Shown here in pieces: positions 37,019-45,674 of a stretch of 64,000 bases of DNA. The position numbers were made by a program, and so were the translations under genes. This stretch comes from Pontibacter amylolyticus. Lineage in GTDB: Bacteria > Bacteroidota > Bacteroidia > Cytophagales > Hymenobacteraceae. The stretch covers positions 92,386 through 156,385 of the forward strand of contig NZ_BMFP01000001.1 in the NCBI RefSeq assembly GCF_014638845.1, read 5' to 3'. Each line of letters starts with the position of its first letter. The first letter of the stretch is position 1. The notes under the pieces are model-generated. The model saw nothing but the letters and a program-made list of their open reading frames with translations. It had not been told where the DNA came from and did not search any database.

Positions 37019-37063
37019 AACAGCTGCTATACCTGAAAGTAAACTTCAGGTATAGCAGCTGTT
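37019..37063. repeat. Perfect 19-bp hairpin carrying AGGTATA, probable terminator
   Basis: Arms 37019-37037 (AACAGCTGCTATACCTGAA) and 37045-37063 are exact reverse complements with a 7-base loop. It lies 24 bases after the acetolactate decarboxylase stop. On the minus strand CTTTT follows, so it may terminate that gene. Each arm contains one heptamer. Confidence 0.7.
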
Positions 37064-37086
37064 ATGAAGAGCTTGAAAATACGTTT

Positions 37087-37821
37087 CTATTCCTCCGGCA
37101 GGTATAGCGTCAGACTTCCTGGTTTAAAGGCCACTTCATCCAGGTGCCCCATTTTGGAGCGGTCTTTTGTGATCAGGTGCAGGTGCATGTAGGTGTCGTG
37201 GTGGGTGAACACGGCTTTGTGCTCAGTCGAGAAAAAACCGACGATGTCAACGGCCGCCTGGCGCAATCCGTAACTAACCAGTCCCTGGTGGGCTTGGTCA
37301 GGGTTGCTGACCTTGGTGCCGGCGGGCAGGTTGACGATGTGGATCGTGGCCTGCTCTACTTCGCCGCTTACCTTAAAGGGGAATGGTCGCTTGCTATTCT
37401 GTGTCACGCTGTCCAGGTATAGCTCGAGTTGTGTCATGGTTCGGATGGAATCCGGTAAGGCACGCTCACGCCAGCTGGGTACATGGGCAAACACAAAAAA
37501 CGGGGCTTTGGCCGCAAAGGTCTCCTCTATCCGCATGGTTGTGTCGCTGGTCACCACCGATTTATAGGACTTGCCATCCAGGATCATGAGCTCGCCCGAC
37601 AGGTACTCCAACGGCCCCAATCCGTAGAGGTGCTGTTTGTTGGAGAGGGTGTCCAGATCGATCGTTCCGCCCAGCTCGCCCTTCCACATGACGTTGCGCA
37701 TCGCGCCCACCACCTGTACTTCACTGGAAGCGGTCGCGGTGTTTTGAGTGACATCTGTCGTGCAACTGCCCAGGAAGACAGCCGATAAAAGGCTGATGGA
37801 GGCGAGTGAAAAGTTTTTCAT
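37087..37821 (-). CDS. Acetolactate decarboxylase, exported lipoprotein form
   Basis: The enzyme family (AlsD/BudA) converts acetolactate to acetoin. Family features are GTIDLDTLSNKQHLYGLGPLEYLSGE, the zinc site HHDTYMHLHLIT (His-x-His), GHLDEV, and a Glu-rich C-terminus. The N-terminus is a lipoprotein signal with lipobox FLGSC at about residue 20, so this copy should sit in the periplasm or on the outer membrane. Classical enzymes are cytoplasmic. No acetolactate synthase gene is near. It could act on another hydroxy-acid. Confidence 0.85.
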   Translation of the reverse strand: MKNFSLASISLLSAVFLGSCTTDVTQNTATASSEVQVVGAMRNVMWKGELGGTIDLDTLSNKQHLYGLGPLEYLSGELMILDGKSYKSVVTSDTTMRIEETFAAKAPFFVFAHVPSWRERALPDSIRTMTQLELYLDSVTQNSKRPFPFKVSGEVEQATIHIVNLPAGTKVSNPDQAHQGLVSYGLRQAAVDIVGFFSTEHKAVFTHHDTYMHLHLITKDRSKMGHLDEVAFKPGSLTLYLPEE

Positions 37822-37872
37822 GTTTTGATATCGTAAAAGCTACCCCTAATGAAGAAGCAAACAGGTATAGCT

Positions 37873-38940
37873 TTAGTTTAAAATTTTGGTCTCAGACTCT
37901 ACTTTCTTGAGGTAAGCGATGGCTTCGTCAGAGAAAACAAAGGGCTTCAACTTGTCCTTCCTGGCGGCTTTGTTGTAGAGGTAAATGATCTGGAACGGGT
38001 TGTCCAGGTTCGACACCAGCTTCTTTTTCAAACCATTTCGCTCAATCACATCGGCCATGTAAAAGCCGGGCACGTGCCCACTCATCCCGATCACCTGGTT
38101 TCTGATCTCTTTGCTGGTATACTGCTTTTCGCCGGAGGCTATGTCCTTGATGGCGGCCTCTACTCTGGGAAGGTTCTGTTTACCCAGATCCAGCAAATAG
38201 GTTCCCCACTGCATGTCGCCCGGCATGTTGGGTGCAACCGCATATTTCTTGTCAATCAGATCAGGAACGCCCTCGTTCATCAACATTTGCAGCATCAGCA
38301 AAAGACTTTTGTCTTTTTCAGCCACTTCGTATTGTTTCTGTTTGTTAAGCAAATGGTGCAGCTCATGACCACCCACCGCACCGGGCTTCACCTGGTTGAA
38401 CTTATACTCGGACCACAGGTTCAGCACCATGTTTCCATTATGAGCTACCGCATCGTTGCTCAATGCGATCAAATATATACTTGCATCAGGACTTATGCCA
38501 TGCATGCGCTTCGGCAGCATGCTGTAGCAGGTTTTGTACATCGTGTTCACATATTCCTCTTTATCGGCTTTTAACTGCGCCAGGTATTGGCGCAGTTCTA
38601 CTTCATGCGCTTTGTACACGTGGATACTGTAGGTCAGGTAATTTGCCTGGTTGTCCTGTAAGCGGACTTGCAGGATACTGTCATGCTGGGGCAGGTAGAC
38701 CACTTCCATGGTCTTGCGGAATGTGTTCAGGTAAGCTTCCTTGTAATTCTGGTTTTCGATGTACTGCTGGTTGCCTTCCATCGCCAAAAATTGCTTCCAG
38801 GTAGCATCGTGCAGTCGCTTCCCCGATTTCAGGGTGTCCACCAACTCAAAGTAACGTTCTGCTGCCGACACATCCACGACCTGCGCCTGCGCCGTGTATC
38901 CGGAAACAGCTAAAAGCAAAAGGGTAAAAAGTTTTTTCAT
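37873..38940 (-). CDS. Exported putative zinc protease (DUF5700)
   Basis: After a signal peptide (MKKLFTLLLLAVSGYTAQAQ), this 355-aa protein carries HELHH (HExxH zincin motif) in AVGGHELHHLLN, at about residue 195. MNEGVPDLID, about 45 residues later, could give the third zinc ligand. This arrangement matches DUF5700, described as putative Zn-dependent proteases in Bacteroidetes. Substrate unknown. It lies 51 bases upstream of the acetolactate decarboxylase on the same strand. Confidence 0.75.
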   Translation of the reverse strand: MKKLFTLLLLAVSGYTAQAQVVDVSAAERYFELVDTLKSGKRLHDATWKQFLAMEGNQQYIENQNYKEAYLNTFRKTMEVVYLPQHDSILQVRLQDNQANYLTYSIHVYKAHEVELRQYLAQLKADKEEYVNTMYKTCYSMLPKRMHGISPDASIYLIALSNDAVAHNGNMVLNLWSEYKFNQVKPGAVGGHELHHLLNKQKQYEVAEKDKSLLLMLQMLMNEGVPDLIDKKYAVAPNMPGDMQWGTYLLDLGKQNLPRVEAAIKDIASGEKQYTSKEIRNQVIGMSGHVPGFYMADVIERNGLKKKLVSNLDNPFQIIYLYNKAARKDKLKPFVFSDEAIAYLKKVESETKILN

Positions 38941-39020
38941 GTAGGTATAAGATTGTTTTGGGAGATCAAATTGAAATGGACAGGACTGAATGCCAGGTAT
39001 AGCGAATTGCCTAAAGTTAC

Positions 39021-39584
39021 TCAGACCCTCAGCGAGCCCCGGAATGCCCGGTTGCTGTAGTAGGATTGCGCACCGTTGTGGTACACGAACACATGGCCGT
39101 AGCGAAAATCGGCAAACAGCGCTCCACCCAGCTTTCGGATGTCGGCTGGCGTTTTGATCCAGCTCGAGGTTTTCTGGTCGAATTTGTCGAGTTTTTGCAG
39201 CCCCCGGTACTCTTCCTCCGATAAAAGCTCAATACCCATAGCAGCAGCCAAATCCAGCGCATTGTTTTCTGGCCGGTGCTCTTTCCTGGACTCGAGTCCT
39301 TCACGGTCGTAACAAACGCTCCGGCGCCCCTTGGGACTTTCGGCTGCGCAATCCATAAAAATGTATTCACCCGTTTCCGGATCCAGCCCCACCACGTCTG
39401 GCTCCCCTTCTGTGCGCTCCATCTCAAGCAGCGACCACAGTTTGGCAGGGCTCGCCTCCAGTCTGGTTTGTACATCCGCCCACGCTATACCTATGTGACG
39501 GTGCGTGTTTTTCTCAAAGCGGGTTTTCAGGGTCTGGAGGAGTTCTTCAGTTTGTGCTGAATTAAGTTTGTTCGTATTTATCAT
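39021..39584 (-). CDS. DUF4256 protein
   Basis: This 187-aa soluble protein has the family features WSLLEMERTEGEPDVVG, FMDCAAESPKGRRSVCYDREGL, and a C-terminal FADFRYGHVFVYHNGAQSYY. DUF4256 proteins are single-domain, broadly distributed and uncharacterised. It is 25 bases downstream of the next gene's stop, on the same strand, and could be co-transcribed with it. Confidence 0.75.
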   Translation of the reverse strand: MINTNKLNSAQTEELLQTLKTRFEKNTHRHIGIAWADVQTRLEASPAKLWSLLEMERTEGEPDVVGLDPETGEYIFMDCAAESPKGRRSVCYDREGLESRKEHRPENNALDLAAAMGIELLSEEEYRGLQKLDKFDQKTSSWIKTPADIRKLGGALFADFRYGHVFVYHNGAQSYYSNRAFRGSLRV

Positions 39585-39609
39585 AATAATCTCTTTGGAT
39601 TTAAATTAG

Positions 39610-40254
39610 TTACTCAACACTAATGCTAAACTTGTCTTGCGTGCCATACTTCTCTGGTTTCCCTAAAGAGACCATCCATCTGTCGTATGTTGCCCGGGCC
39701 AGCCACTGCACCACGTAGTCGCCTTTCAATTCGCGGACAGCGGCAGCTTCACCCGCCAGCTTCTGTGCTATTTCAAAAAATTCACTTTTTTTGCTGTGAT
39801 GGAACACGAATGCGGCATGAAACTTATCGATCGGCAAACGGATCTGTTCATCCAGGTAGAGTTGTTTGACCTGCGCGAGCCTGATGCTGTCACGCTTCGC
39901 CATGTTGTTTTGGAACAGGCCGAGATACGCGCCGACAGTCATCCGGTCTGCCTGGTCCGTTTTATAAGCGTAGGCTAACTTATCACTCACACCACCTGAG
40001 TTTACCACAGCGGGATCTAAGGGACGCAACATGCCAATCAGCACGCCTAAAACGCAAACAACTGCTACCAGAAAAGGCGCCCTCACCCACTTTTGAGGAA
40101 GGTTTGGGCGAAAGGCTTTTACTATACCTACCAAGAGCAAAGCCGCCAGACAAAAGGCAATGATCGCCAGCAACAGGAAACTTGTCAGGCTATAGAAATA
40201 AGAAAGTATGCCAACAGGTATAAGAGAAAGCAGTGGGGTTAAATTTCCTTTCAT
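39610..40254 (-). CDS. Membrane protein, DUF6624-like C-terminus
   Basis: Three hydrophobic segments lie in residues 8-85. The soluble C-terminal part contains WLARATYDRWMVSLGKPEKYGTQ, which resembles the 'DR...GKPQ-YGTQ' ending of DUF6624 proteins. The role is unknown. It sits between DUF4180 and DUF4256 genes on one strand with short spacers (32 and 25 bases). Confidence 0.5.
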   Translation of the reverse strand: MKGNLTPLLSLIPVGILSYFYSLTSFLLLAIIAFCLAALLLVGIVKAFRPNLPQKWVRAPFLVAVVCVLGVLIGMLRPLDPAVVNSGGVSDKLAYAYKTDQADRMTVGAYLGLFQNNMAKRDSIRLAQVKQLYLDEQIRLPIDKFHAAFVFHHSKKSEFFEIAQKLAGEAAAVRELKGDYVVQWLARATYDRWMVSLGKPEKYGTQDKFSISVE

Positions 40255-40286
40255 TTCGACTATCGTTATACTTTCTTTATTTTCAA

Positions 40287-40646
40287 CTATCGGGAGAGCC
40301 TTTTTAGCCCTTCTTCCAGAGAGCCCACAAAATTGACCTGGTTCCCGTTGTTGCTTTCATATAGGAAGTCTTGCACGCTCTTGCGGGTATATTTCGAGAA
40401 ATCGCCAACGATCGCCAAACGGACACGGTAATTGGAAAACTTCTGAAGTATTTCGCCTGCCATGCCGTTTTTCAGATCAAAGAAAGCAGGCGTGATGTGC
40501 TTTTCGTGCATTACGATTCTATCAAATCCCTGAAAGTAAAGGCTCCCTAATAAGTCTAAGCCGTCTTCCGTGCTATTGATGATCGTTTCTCCCGAAATCA
40601 CTTCGGCTATTAAAGTATCGTTAATAGAATGGGTTTCTGTCTTCAT
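40287..40646 (-). CDS. DUF4180 protein
   Basis: This 119-aa protein begins MKTETHSINDTLIAEVIS and has the DUF4180 core DGLDLLGSLYFQGFDRIVMHEKHITPAFFDLKNGMAGEILQ-type in segments, ending FVGSLEEGLKRL. The fold is thought to be STAS-like. The longer frame to 40718 adds non-homologous residues; the ATG at 40646 is preferred. It is the first gene of the small minus-strand group 39021-40646. Confidence 0.75.
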   Translation of the reverse strand: MKTETHSINDTLIAEVISGETIINSTEDGLDLLGSLYFQGFDRIVMHEKHITPAFFDLKNGMAGEILQKFSNYRVRLAIVGDFSKYTRKSVQDFLYESNNGNQVNFVGSLEEGLKRLSR

Positions 40647-41259
40647 GTTGATTGCTGTTTTGTCCAGATGGTTCGAAACAATGCCTGCTGATAGAATATT
40701 TATACCTACTTGCTGCACAGTAGTCAGCTGCTTTTCCTTTAGCTTTTCTCACCAACTACTATGCCGCTATATAGCACTCACCCAATATAAGCAATTCTCT
40801 AAATTCCAATCCCATGATCCTACTAAATAAATCCAATACAACTTTCATTTAATGCCAGTATGTCCTGCTCTACTTCATAATTGGGTAGCCTGGTCGAAAT
40901 ACTATTATCCTAACAAAACGCTCCCTCCTGCCCTGTTTTCAAACCTGTTGCCTGCCTTAGAAAATCTTTGCCGAATTTGTATAAAAGCACACTTCATATC
41001 TGCTAATTAGGAACCCGACAGCCTATTTTCTCTAGCAAAACCGGGTTTACAGCCAGATTTTAAGTATATTCAAAATTGGTGATACTGATATCGGAAAATG
41101 ATTTTTATACTTTTCTAACAAATACAAATGAGCACTGCGTCACATCAAGGACACTCATGGTTGACTAAGCCTAAGTAAAACTTTGCCGACCTGAAGCACT
41201 GTGATTACGTTAACTATAACTGAAACTATAACTGACCCTAACAAAACTGACAAAGAGAA
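40647..41259. other. 613-base spacer, mostly AT-rich
   Basis: No gene is supported. It holds the divergent promoter regions of the DUF4180 group and the GNAT-racemase pair. Near its right end AACTATAACTGA occurs twice in a row (about 41213-41236), a possible binding-site pair. One TATACCT lies near 40702. Confidence 0.4.
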
Positions 41260-41712
41260 ATGACAGAAAACAAACCGGTCCACTACGAGATACATACCCC
41301 TACCAACCACCGGCAACTCAACCGCGACGAAGTGGTTGACTTCCTGTTCCTACACCTGGACCAGTATGGCGACGCCCGCGAGGACATTGGCAAATGCCTG
41401 GACTATGCGCTGTCAGATGCAGAGGGTAAGGGCGGATCGGTGATCGTGGCCCGTGAAGAGAGCAAAGTAGTGGGCGCACTGATCCTCAACAATACCGGCA
41501 TGAGCGGGTACATACCGGAGAACATACTCGTATACGTAGCCGTTCACAACAGCCAGCGCGGCAAGGGCGTTGGCAAAAAGCTTGTGCAACTGGCCACTGA
41601 GACAAGCGAAGGCAGCATCGCCCTGCACGTAGAACCCGACAACCCGGCCCGCCACCTGTACGAGAAAATGGGCTTCACGAACAAATATTTAGAATACAGA
41701 CTTATCCGATAA
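41260..41712 (+). CDS. GNAT family N-acetyltransferase
   Basis: This 150-aa single-domain GNAT has acetyl-CoA-binding motif A in VAVHNSQRGKGVGKKLVQLA (Q/RxxGxG/A form), then ALHVEPDNPARHLYEKMGF. The substrate is not known. The stop is 4 bases before the racemase gene. The pairing suggests that the acetylated compound is an amino acid handled by the racemase, but this is inference. Confidence 0.85.
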   Translation: MTENKPVHYEIHTPTNHRQLNRDEVVDFLFLHLDQYGDAREDIGKCLDYALSDAEGKGGSVIVAREESKVVGALILNNTGMSGYIPENILVYVAVHNSQRGKGVGKKLVQLATETSEGSIALHVEPDNPARHLYEKMGFTNKYLEYRLIR

Positions 41713-41716
41713 CAGC

Positions 41717-42790
41717 ATGGCCGTCTTAAAACTGTGCCGCACGAAACTCAGAAACAACTATAACCACCTCGATCGGATTTTCCGCGAAAAGGGCATCGAC
41801 TGGGGCATTGTCACCAAACTGCTTTGCGGCGAAGAAACCTTCCTCAAGGAAGTGCTCGACCTCGGTGTCAAGGAGGTGCACGACTCCCGCGTCTCGAACC
41901 TGATCGCCATCAAGAAAATGGCGCCCGATGTGCAAACCGTCTACATCAAACCCGCCCCGAAACAAAGTATACCGGACATCATCCGCTACGCCGATGTCAG
42001 CTTCGAAACCGAGCTCGACATCATTAGGCTTTTGTCAGATGAGGCCGTCAGGCAAAACAGAATCCATAAGATCATCATCATGATCGAAATGGGCGACCTG
42101 CGGGAAGGCGTGATGGGCGACGACTTGGTGGACTTCTATGCTCAGATCTTCAAGCTGCCCGGCATCTCCGTGATCGGCCTCGGCGCCAACTTCAACTGCC
42201 TGCATGGCGTGATGCCCACACAGGACAAACTGATACAGCTCAGCCTGTACAAACAGATCATCGACGCCAAGTTCAACATCGAGATCCCCTGGGTGTCAGG
42301 TGGCACGTCTGTCACGATACCGCTGCTCTTCAACCACCAGATGCCGCGGGGCGTCAACCATTTCCGGATTGGCGAGGCGCTATTTTTCGGGCTTAACCTG
42401 TTCACCGGCGAGACATTTGAGGGCATGCACGACGATGTGTTCGAATTCTGTGCCGAGATCATTGAGCTGAACCAAAAGCCCATGATCCCGATCGGAACGC
42501 TGGCCGAGAATCCCAGTGGCGAGAGCTTCGAAATCGACGAGAGCCTCTACGGCAAAACATCGCACCGCGCCATTCTGGACGTCGGTCTGCTCGACATCAA
42601 CCCCAAATACCTGATCCCCAAAGACAAAGACCTGAGCGTAGTGGGTGCCAGTTCCGACATGCTGGTGGTGGAGCTGGGTGAGAACGCGCAAAACTACAAA
42701 GTGGGCGATGTGCTCAGTTTCAATCTACGGTACATGGGTGCGCTCAGCATCATGAACTCCAGGTATATCGCTAAAGAGGTGGTGAGCTGA
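41717..42790 (+). CDS. PLP-dependent alanine/ornithine racemase-like protein
   Basis: This 357-aa protein belongs to the alanine racemase N-terminal-domain family. The PLP lysine lies in WGIVTKLLCGEE near residue 34. MGDLREGVMGDD and the phosphate-binding SGGTSVTIP are typical of the ornithine racemase (Orr/YhfX) subgroup. Amino acid racemases of this group interconvert L and D forms. The specific substrate is unknown. It forms a two-gene unit with the GNAT gene upstream. Confidence 0.8.
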   Translation: MAVLKLCRTKLRNNYNHLDRIFREKGIDWGIVTKLLCGEETFLKEVLDLGVKEVHDSRVSNLIAIKKMAPDVQTVYIKPAPKQSIPDIIRYADVSFETELDIIRLLSDEAVRQNRIHKIIIMIEMGDLREGVMGDDLVDFYAQIFKLPGISVIGLGANFNCLHGVMPTQDKLIQLSLYKQIIDAKFNIEIPWVSGGTSVTIPLLFNHQMPRGVNHFRIGEALFFGLNLFTGETFEGMHDDVFEFCAEIIELNQKPMIPIGTLAENPSGESFEIDESLYGKTSHRAILDVGLLDINPKYLIPKDKDLSVVGASSDMLVVELGENAQNYKVGDVLSFNLRYMGALSIMNSRYIAKEVVS

Positions 42791-43196
42791 ATGGTTAAAT
42801 TGTTGATGGTTGAATTGTTAATGGTTAAATTGTTGGGAGCACGATTAACCCACCCCCGCCCCTCCAAGGAGGGGATTTTCCTGCACGATTAGGGTATTTA
42901 CGACGGTGTATGATTTAGAAAGGTCTAGAGATGCACGATTCAGATAGGTAGCGATCTGCATTAGCGTTCTTTTGAACATGGATGTCCGGAAGAGCAATTG
43001 GTTTTGATCATGATTATACCTGCACGATCCGGACAGGTTGAGACCTATCCCTATAGACGGTCATCTTGTCTTGAACGCATTTCTAAAGGCGCTGCTGCTT
43101 CACAGTTTTTTTGGCCATAAGGTATAGCCAGGTCACAACTTTTCGGAGCTTGCTACGTCTCTATGGTGTATCTGAATATGGCTATCTCTTTATACC
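42791..43196. repeat. Repeat-rich spacer with TGCACGATT units
   Basis: Three kinds of repeat occur here. TGGTTAAATTGTTGATGGTT-like units lie at 42793-42835. CCCCTCCAAGGAGGGG (about 42860-42875) is a perfect palindromic hairpin. GCACGATT occurs about four times (for example near 42838, 42884, 42931, 43021), several followed by a G-A-T-A-G-G-like tail. No gene is supported. AGGTATA or TATACCT also occurs near 43014, 43120 and 43190. Confidence 0.6.
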
Positions 43197-44543
43197 TTGG
43201 CTGCTAAACCGACTTTGACCAACCGCATTGTCTACTCCTTCGAGCTGTTTGAGCAGGTGTTGGCGCGTGGAGGCACGCTTACCATTGTCGTCGCTTTGCT
43301 GGCCCTGTCGTGGCTCAATTCGCCTTGGGCAGCGTCGTGGCTATACCTCTGGGAAAATCCCCTGACTATTACGTTCGGAAAATTCAGCATCGCCAAGCCG
43401 ATCGGCTTCTGGGTGCAGCAGGTTTTGCTGGCGCTCTTCTACCTGGCATTGGGACTCGAACTGAAACGGGTGCTGCGCGTGGGTGAGCTGAAGGAAAGAC
43501 CCGACATGCTGTTTGCCATAGCCGCTGCTCTGGGCGGTATGCTTATACCTGCGGCGCTCTACTTATACCTGGCACCGGCTGCTGCACAGGCGGGCTGGAG
43601 TGTGGTAGCTACCGCTGAAGCGGCGGCAGTGCTCGCGCTGCTGGCCCTGGCCAGCAATTCCCTGTCCCTCTCGCTACGGGTGTTTTTGTCCTCCACCGCC
43701 ATTATGCAAGGTATAGCTAGCCTGTTGCTCAGCGTGATTCTCTATACCTCTATCCAAAACCTGCTGGCACTCTCTGTTGCCACCGGTGTGTTTGGTTTGC
43801 TGGTGGTGTTGCGGGCGCTGCGCAACCGCTCCATGTGGCTATACCTGCTACTGGGGCTGGTGATGTTGGTGAGCTTTCTACTGGCCGGCGTGCAGGGTGC
43901 GGTGGCAGGTGTACTGCTGGCGCTCGTCATCCCGATCCACTCGCGGGTGCTGGAGGAAGACTTTGTGACGACCACTGATACCATAATGGGACAGCTCCAC
44001 GCCCTGCGCATGATGAAACGCCCGGAACCCGGCGAAGAAATAGAAGAGGATTTTCAGGCTGCTGCCCATACGCTGCGGGTCAATTGCACTGAGTCACTGT
44101 CCCCGCTGAGGCGCTTGCAGCGAAAGCTTTTGCCCTGGGCGGCCTATCTGTCCCTGCCCCTTTTCGCATTGGCTTATGTGCCCTTTGCCTACAACAGCTT
44201 CGCCTGGCGTGACCTGCTCGGCCCTGTGCCAATGGGCATATTTGTATCGCTAGTACTCGGCAAGCCACTGGGTATGCTGCTGTTCGCCTGGCTGGCCTCG
44301 CTGACAGGCATAGTGCGTATACCTGCTTCTGTGCATTGGGGACAGCTGACGGGCGGCACACTGCTCATGGGTGCCGGTTTTATGCTGTCGCTGTTTCAGG
44401 GGCAGCAGGTGTTTTCTGCCACGGAGCAACTAACTCTCGTGAAGATCAGCATTTACGCAGCCTCTGCCGTGGCCGGCTTGCTTGGTCTGCTGGTGCTGGC
44501 AGTGGCGGGCAAAACAAAAGACCTGCCACACACGCAGGTATAG
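43197..44543 (+). CDS. NhaA-family antiporter homologue lacking catalytic aspartates
   Basis: This 448-aa membrane protein aligns with E. coli NhaA along its length: LGLELKRVLRVGEL, IAAALGGMLIPA, GWSVVATAEAAAV, LRVFLSSTAIMQG, LPLFALAYVPF and LVLGKPLGMLLFAWL. At positions of Asp163/Asp164 (AIIDDLG in E. coli) it reads AIMQGIA, and at Asp133 (ATDIAF) it reads TAEAAA. The Lys of GKPLG (Lys300) is kept. Without both binding aspartates, Na+/H+ exchange by the known mechanism is unlikely. The start is TTG at 43197; no ATG lies near. It faces the universal stress gene and precedes the Mrp operon. Confidence 0.82.
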   Translation: MAAKPTLTNRIVYSFELFEQVLARGGTLTIVVALLALSWLNSPWAASWLYLWENPLTITFGKFSIAKPIGFWVQQVLLALFYLALGLELKRVLRVGELKERPDMLFAIAAALGGMLIPAALYLYLAPAAAQAGWSVVATAEAAAVLALLALASNSLSLSLRVFLSSTAIMQGIASLLLSVILYTSIQNLLALSVATGVFGLLVVLRALRNRSMWLYLLLGLVMLVSFLLAGVQGAVAGVLLALVIPIHSRVLEEDFVTTTDTIMGQLHALRMMKRPEPGEEIEEDFQAAAHTLRVNCTESLSPLRRLQRKLLPWAAYLSLPLFALAYVPFAYNSFAWRDLLGPVPMGIFVSLVLGKPLGMLLFAWLASLTGIVRIPASVHWGQLTGGTLLMGAGFMLSLFQGQQVFSATEQLTLVKISIYAASAVAGLLGLLVLAVAGKTKDLPHTQV

Positions 44544-44555
44544 CAGGTCTTTTTA
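44516..44555 (+). terminator. Terminator at the end of the NhaA-like gene
   Basis: AAAAGACCTGC (44516-44526) pairs with GCAGGTCTTTT (44543-44553), followed by T. The loop contains CAGGTATA. The stem overlaps the last codons of the gene. On the minus strand it could also stop the universal stress gene. Confidence 0.8.
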
Positions 44556-44590
44556 ATAATGACTAGAGAGTACTCATTACTTATTATTCA

Positions 44591-45514
44591 TTAGTCGTTG
44601 CCCAAGAGGGCGTCCAGGAAACCGATCTCTTCATCCTTTTTCTTGTACACGATCATCGGGATGTCGTCGTTGAAGCGCAGGATCTTCTCGGTCACGCTTC
44701 CCAGCACAAACAGCGCGGCAGCCGATTTGCCCTTGGCTCCGATCACGAGCATGTCTGCTTTGGCGCGCTTGCACTCCACCATGATTAGTTCGCCCACATC
44801 ATCCTCGTTTTCCTGTTTCACAAGCCGGAGCGTGGCACGGTCTTTCAACGCAGGGAATCGAGCGAGCACTTGCTCAAACTTGTTGCGGGCGAAGCCTTGC
44901 ATGCGTTTATCAAAGTCCTCGTAGTGTATGCCCAGTGTGATGTAACCGGTAGGCACCTGGTAAACGTGCAGGCAGGTGATGCGCACATCAGGTCTCAGGA
45001 GCGATGAATTCAGCATACGCTCAAGCGCCATCAGGGAATAATCAGAGAAATCAACGCTGACCATGATGTGGTTTAAGATAGTACCCTCATTCTCAGGCAC
45101 AAACAAGACACTCACACGGCCGTTTCGCAGAATTTTCTGGGCCAGCACGCCACTTCCGCGCATACGGAATTTACGTCCTACGACAACAAGGTCGATATGC
45201 TTCACCTTAGACCAGTGCAGCAGTTCTTTGAGAGGCGTGCCTTCTACTACCTGCACATCAATCTGCACCCGACTATCGGACCCGAAATGGCTTTCTACTT
45301 TCTCGACAAGCGCCGTGCGCAGTTTTTCGTCGGCCGGCATCCCGTTTGGCATGCTTTCGAGCACCTCGTCAGGTACATCCAGGCTTTTTTCGGCATGGAT
45401 GAAGTACACATGCTCTATTTCAGAAATGGAGCATAGAAAAGCCGTATAGCGGATCAGTGTGTCATCCATCTCCGTCAGGTCGAGCCCCACCATAATACGT
45501 TTCAGCGTGTTCAT
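44591..45514 (-). CDS. Tandem universal stress protein
   Basis: Two UspA domains are joined in 307 aa. The first (residues 1-150) begins KRIMVGLDLTEMD and has LVVVGRKFRMRGSGVLAQKIL. The second begins HIMVSVDFSDYS and contains LVIGAKGKSAAALFVLGSVTEKI, with the ATP-type G-x2-G-x9-G(S/T) motif. Cytoplasmic; nucleotide-binding stress response. It lies between the NhaA-like gene and the Mrp operon and diverges from the latter, which suggests a link to ion or pH stress. Confidence 0.88.
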   Translation of the reverse strand: MNTLKRIMVGLDLTEMDDTLIRYTAFLCSISEIEHVYFIHAEKSLDVPDEVLESMPNGMPADEKLRTALVEKVESHFGSDSRVQIDVQVVEGTPLKELLHWSKVKHIDLVVVGRKFRMRGSGVLAQKILRNGRVSVLFVPENEGTILNHIMVSVDFSDYSLMALERMLNSSLLRPDVRITCLHVYQVPTGYITLGIHYEDFDKRMQGFARNKFEQVLARFPALKDRATLRLVKQENEDDVGELIMVECKRAKADMLVIGAKGKSAAALFVLGSVTEKILRFNDDIPMIVYKKKDEEIGFLDALLGND

Positions 45515-45674
45515 GACAGTGTTTTGGTTTATGGGTTAACGTATGCTGCGCTGGTCTTTTTCCTGCTCACCCCCTCTATTTCGTTCCTGACGTAACATTA
45601 AAAGCGCAGATTGGTACTAAATGTAAATCAGCTACGAATTTAACAAGGATACATTTACAAACTAAGCATTTTTG

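Noticed and set aside
42791..43196. CRISPR array, suggested by repeated GCACGATT units
   Set aside because: The units are short, unevenly spaced and degenerate, and no cas gene is present.
43197..44543. Calling the gene a functional nhaA
   Set aside because: The Asp pair needed for Na+/H+ exchange is replaced by Gln-Gly, so only family membership is claimed.
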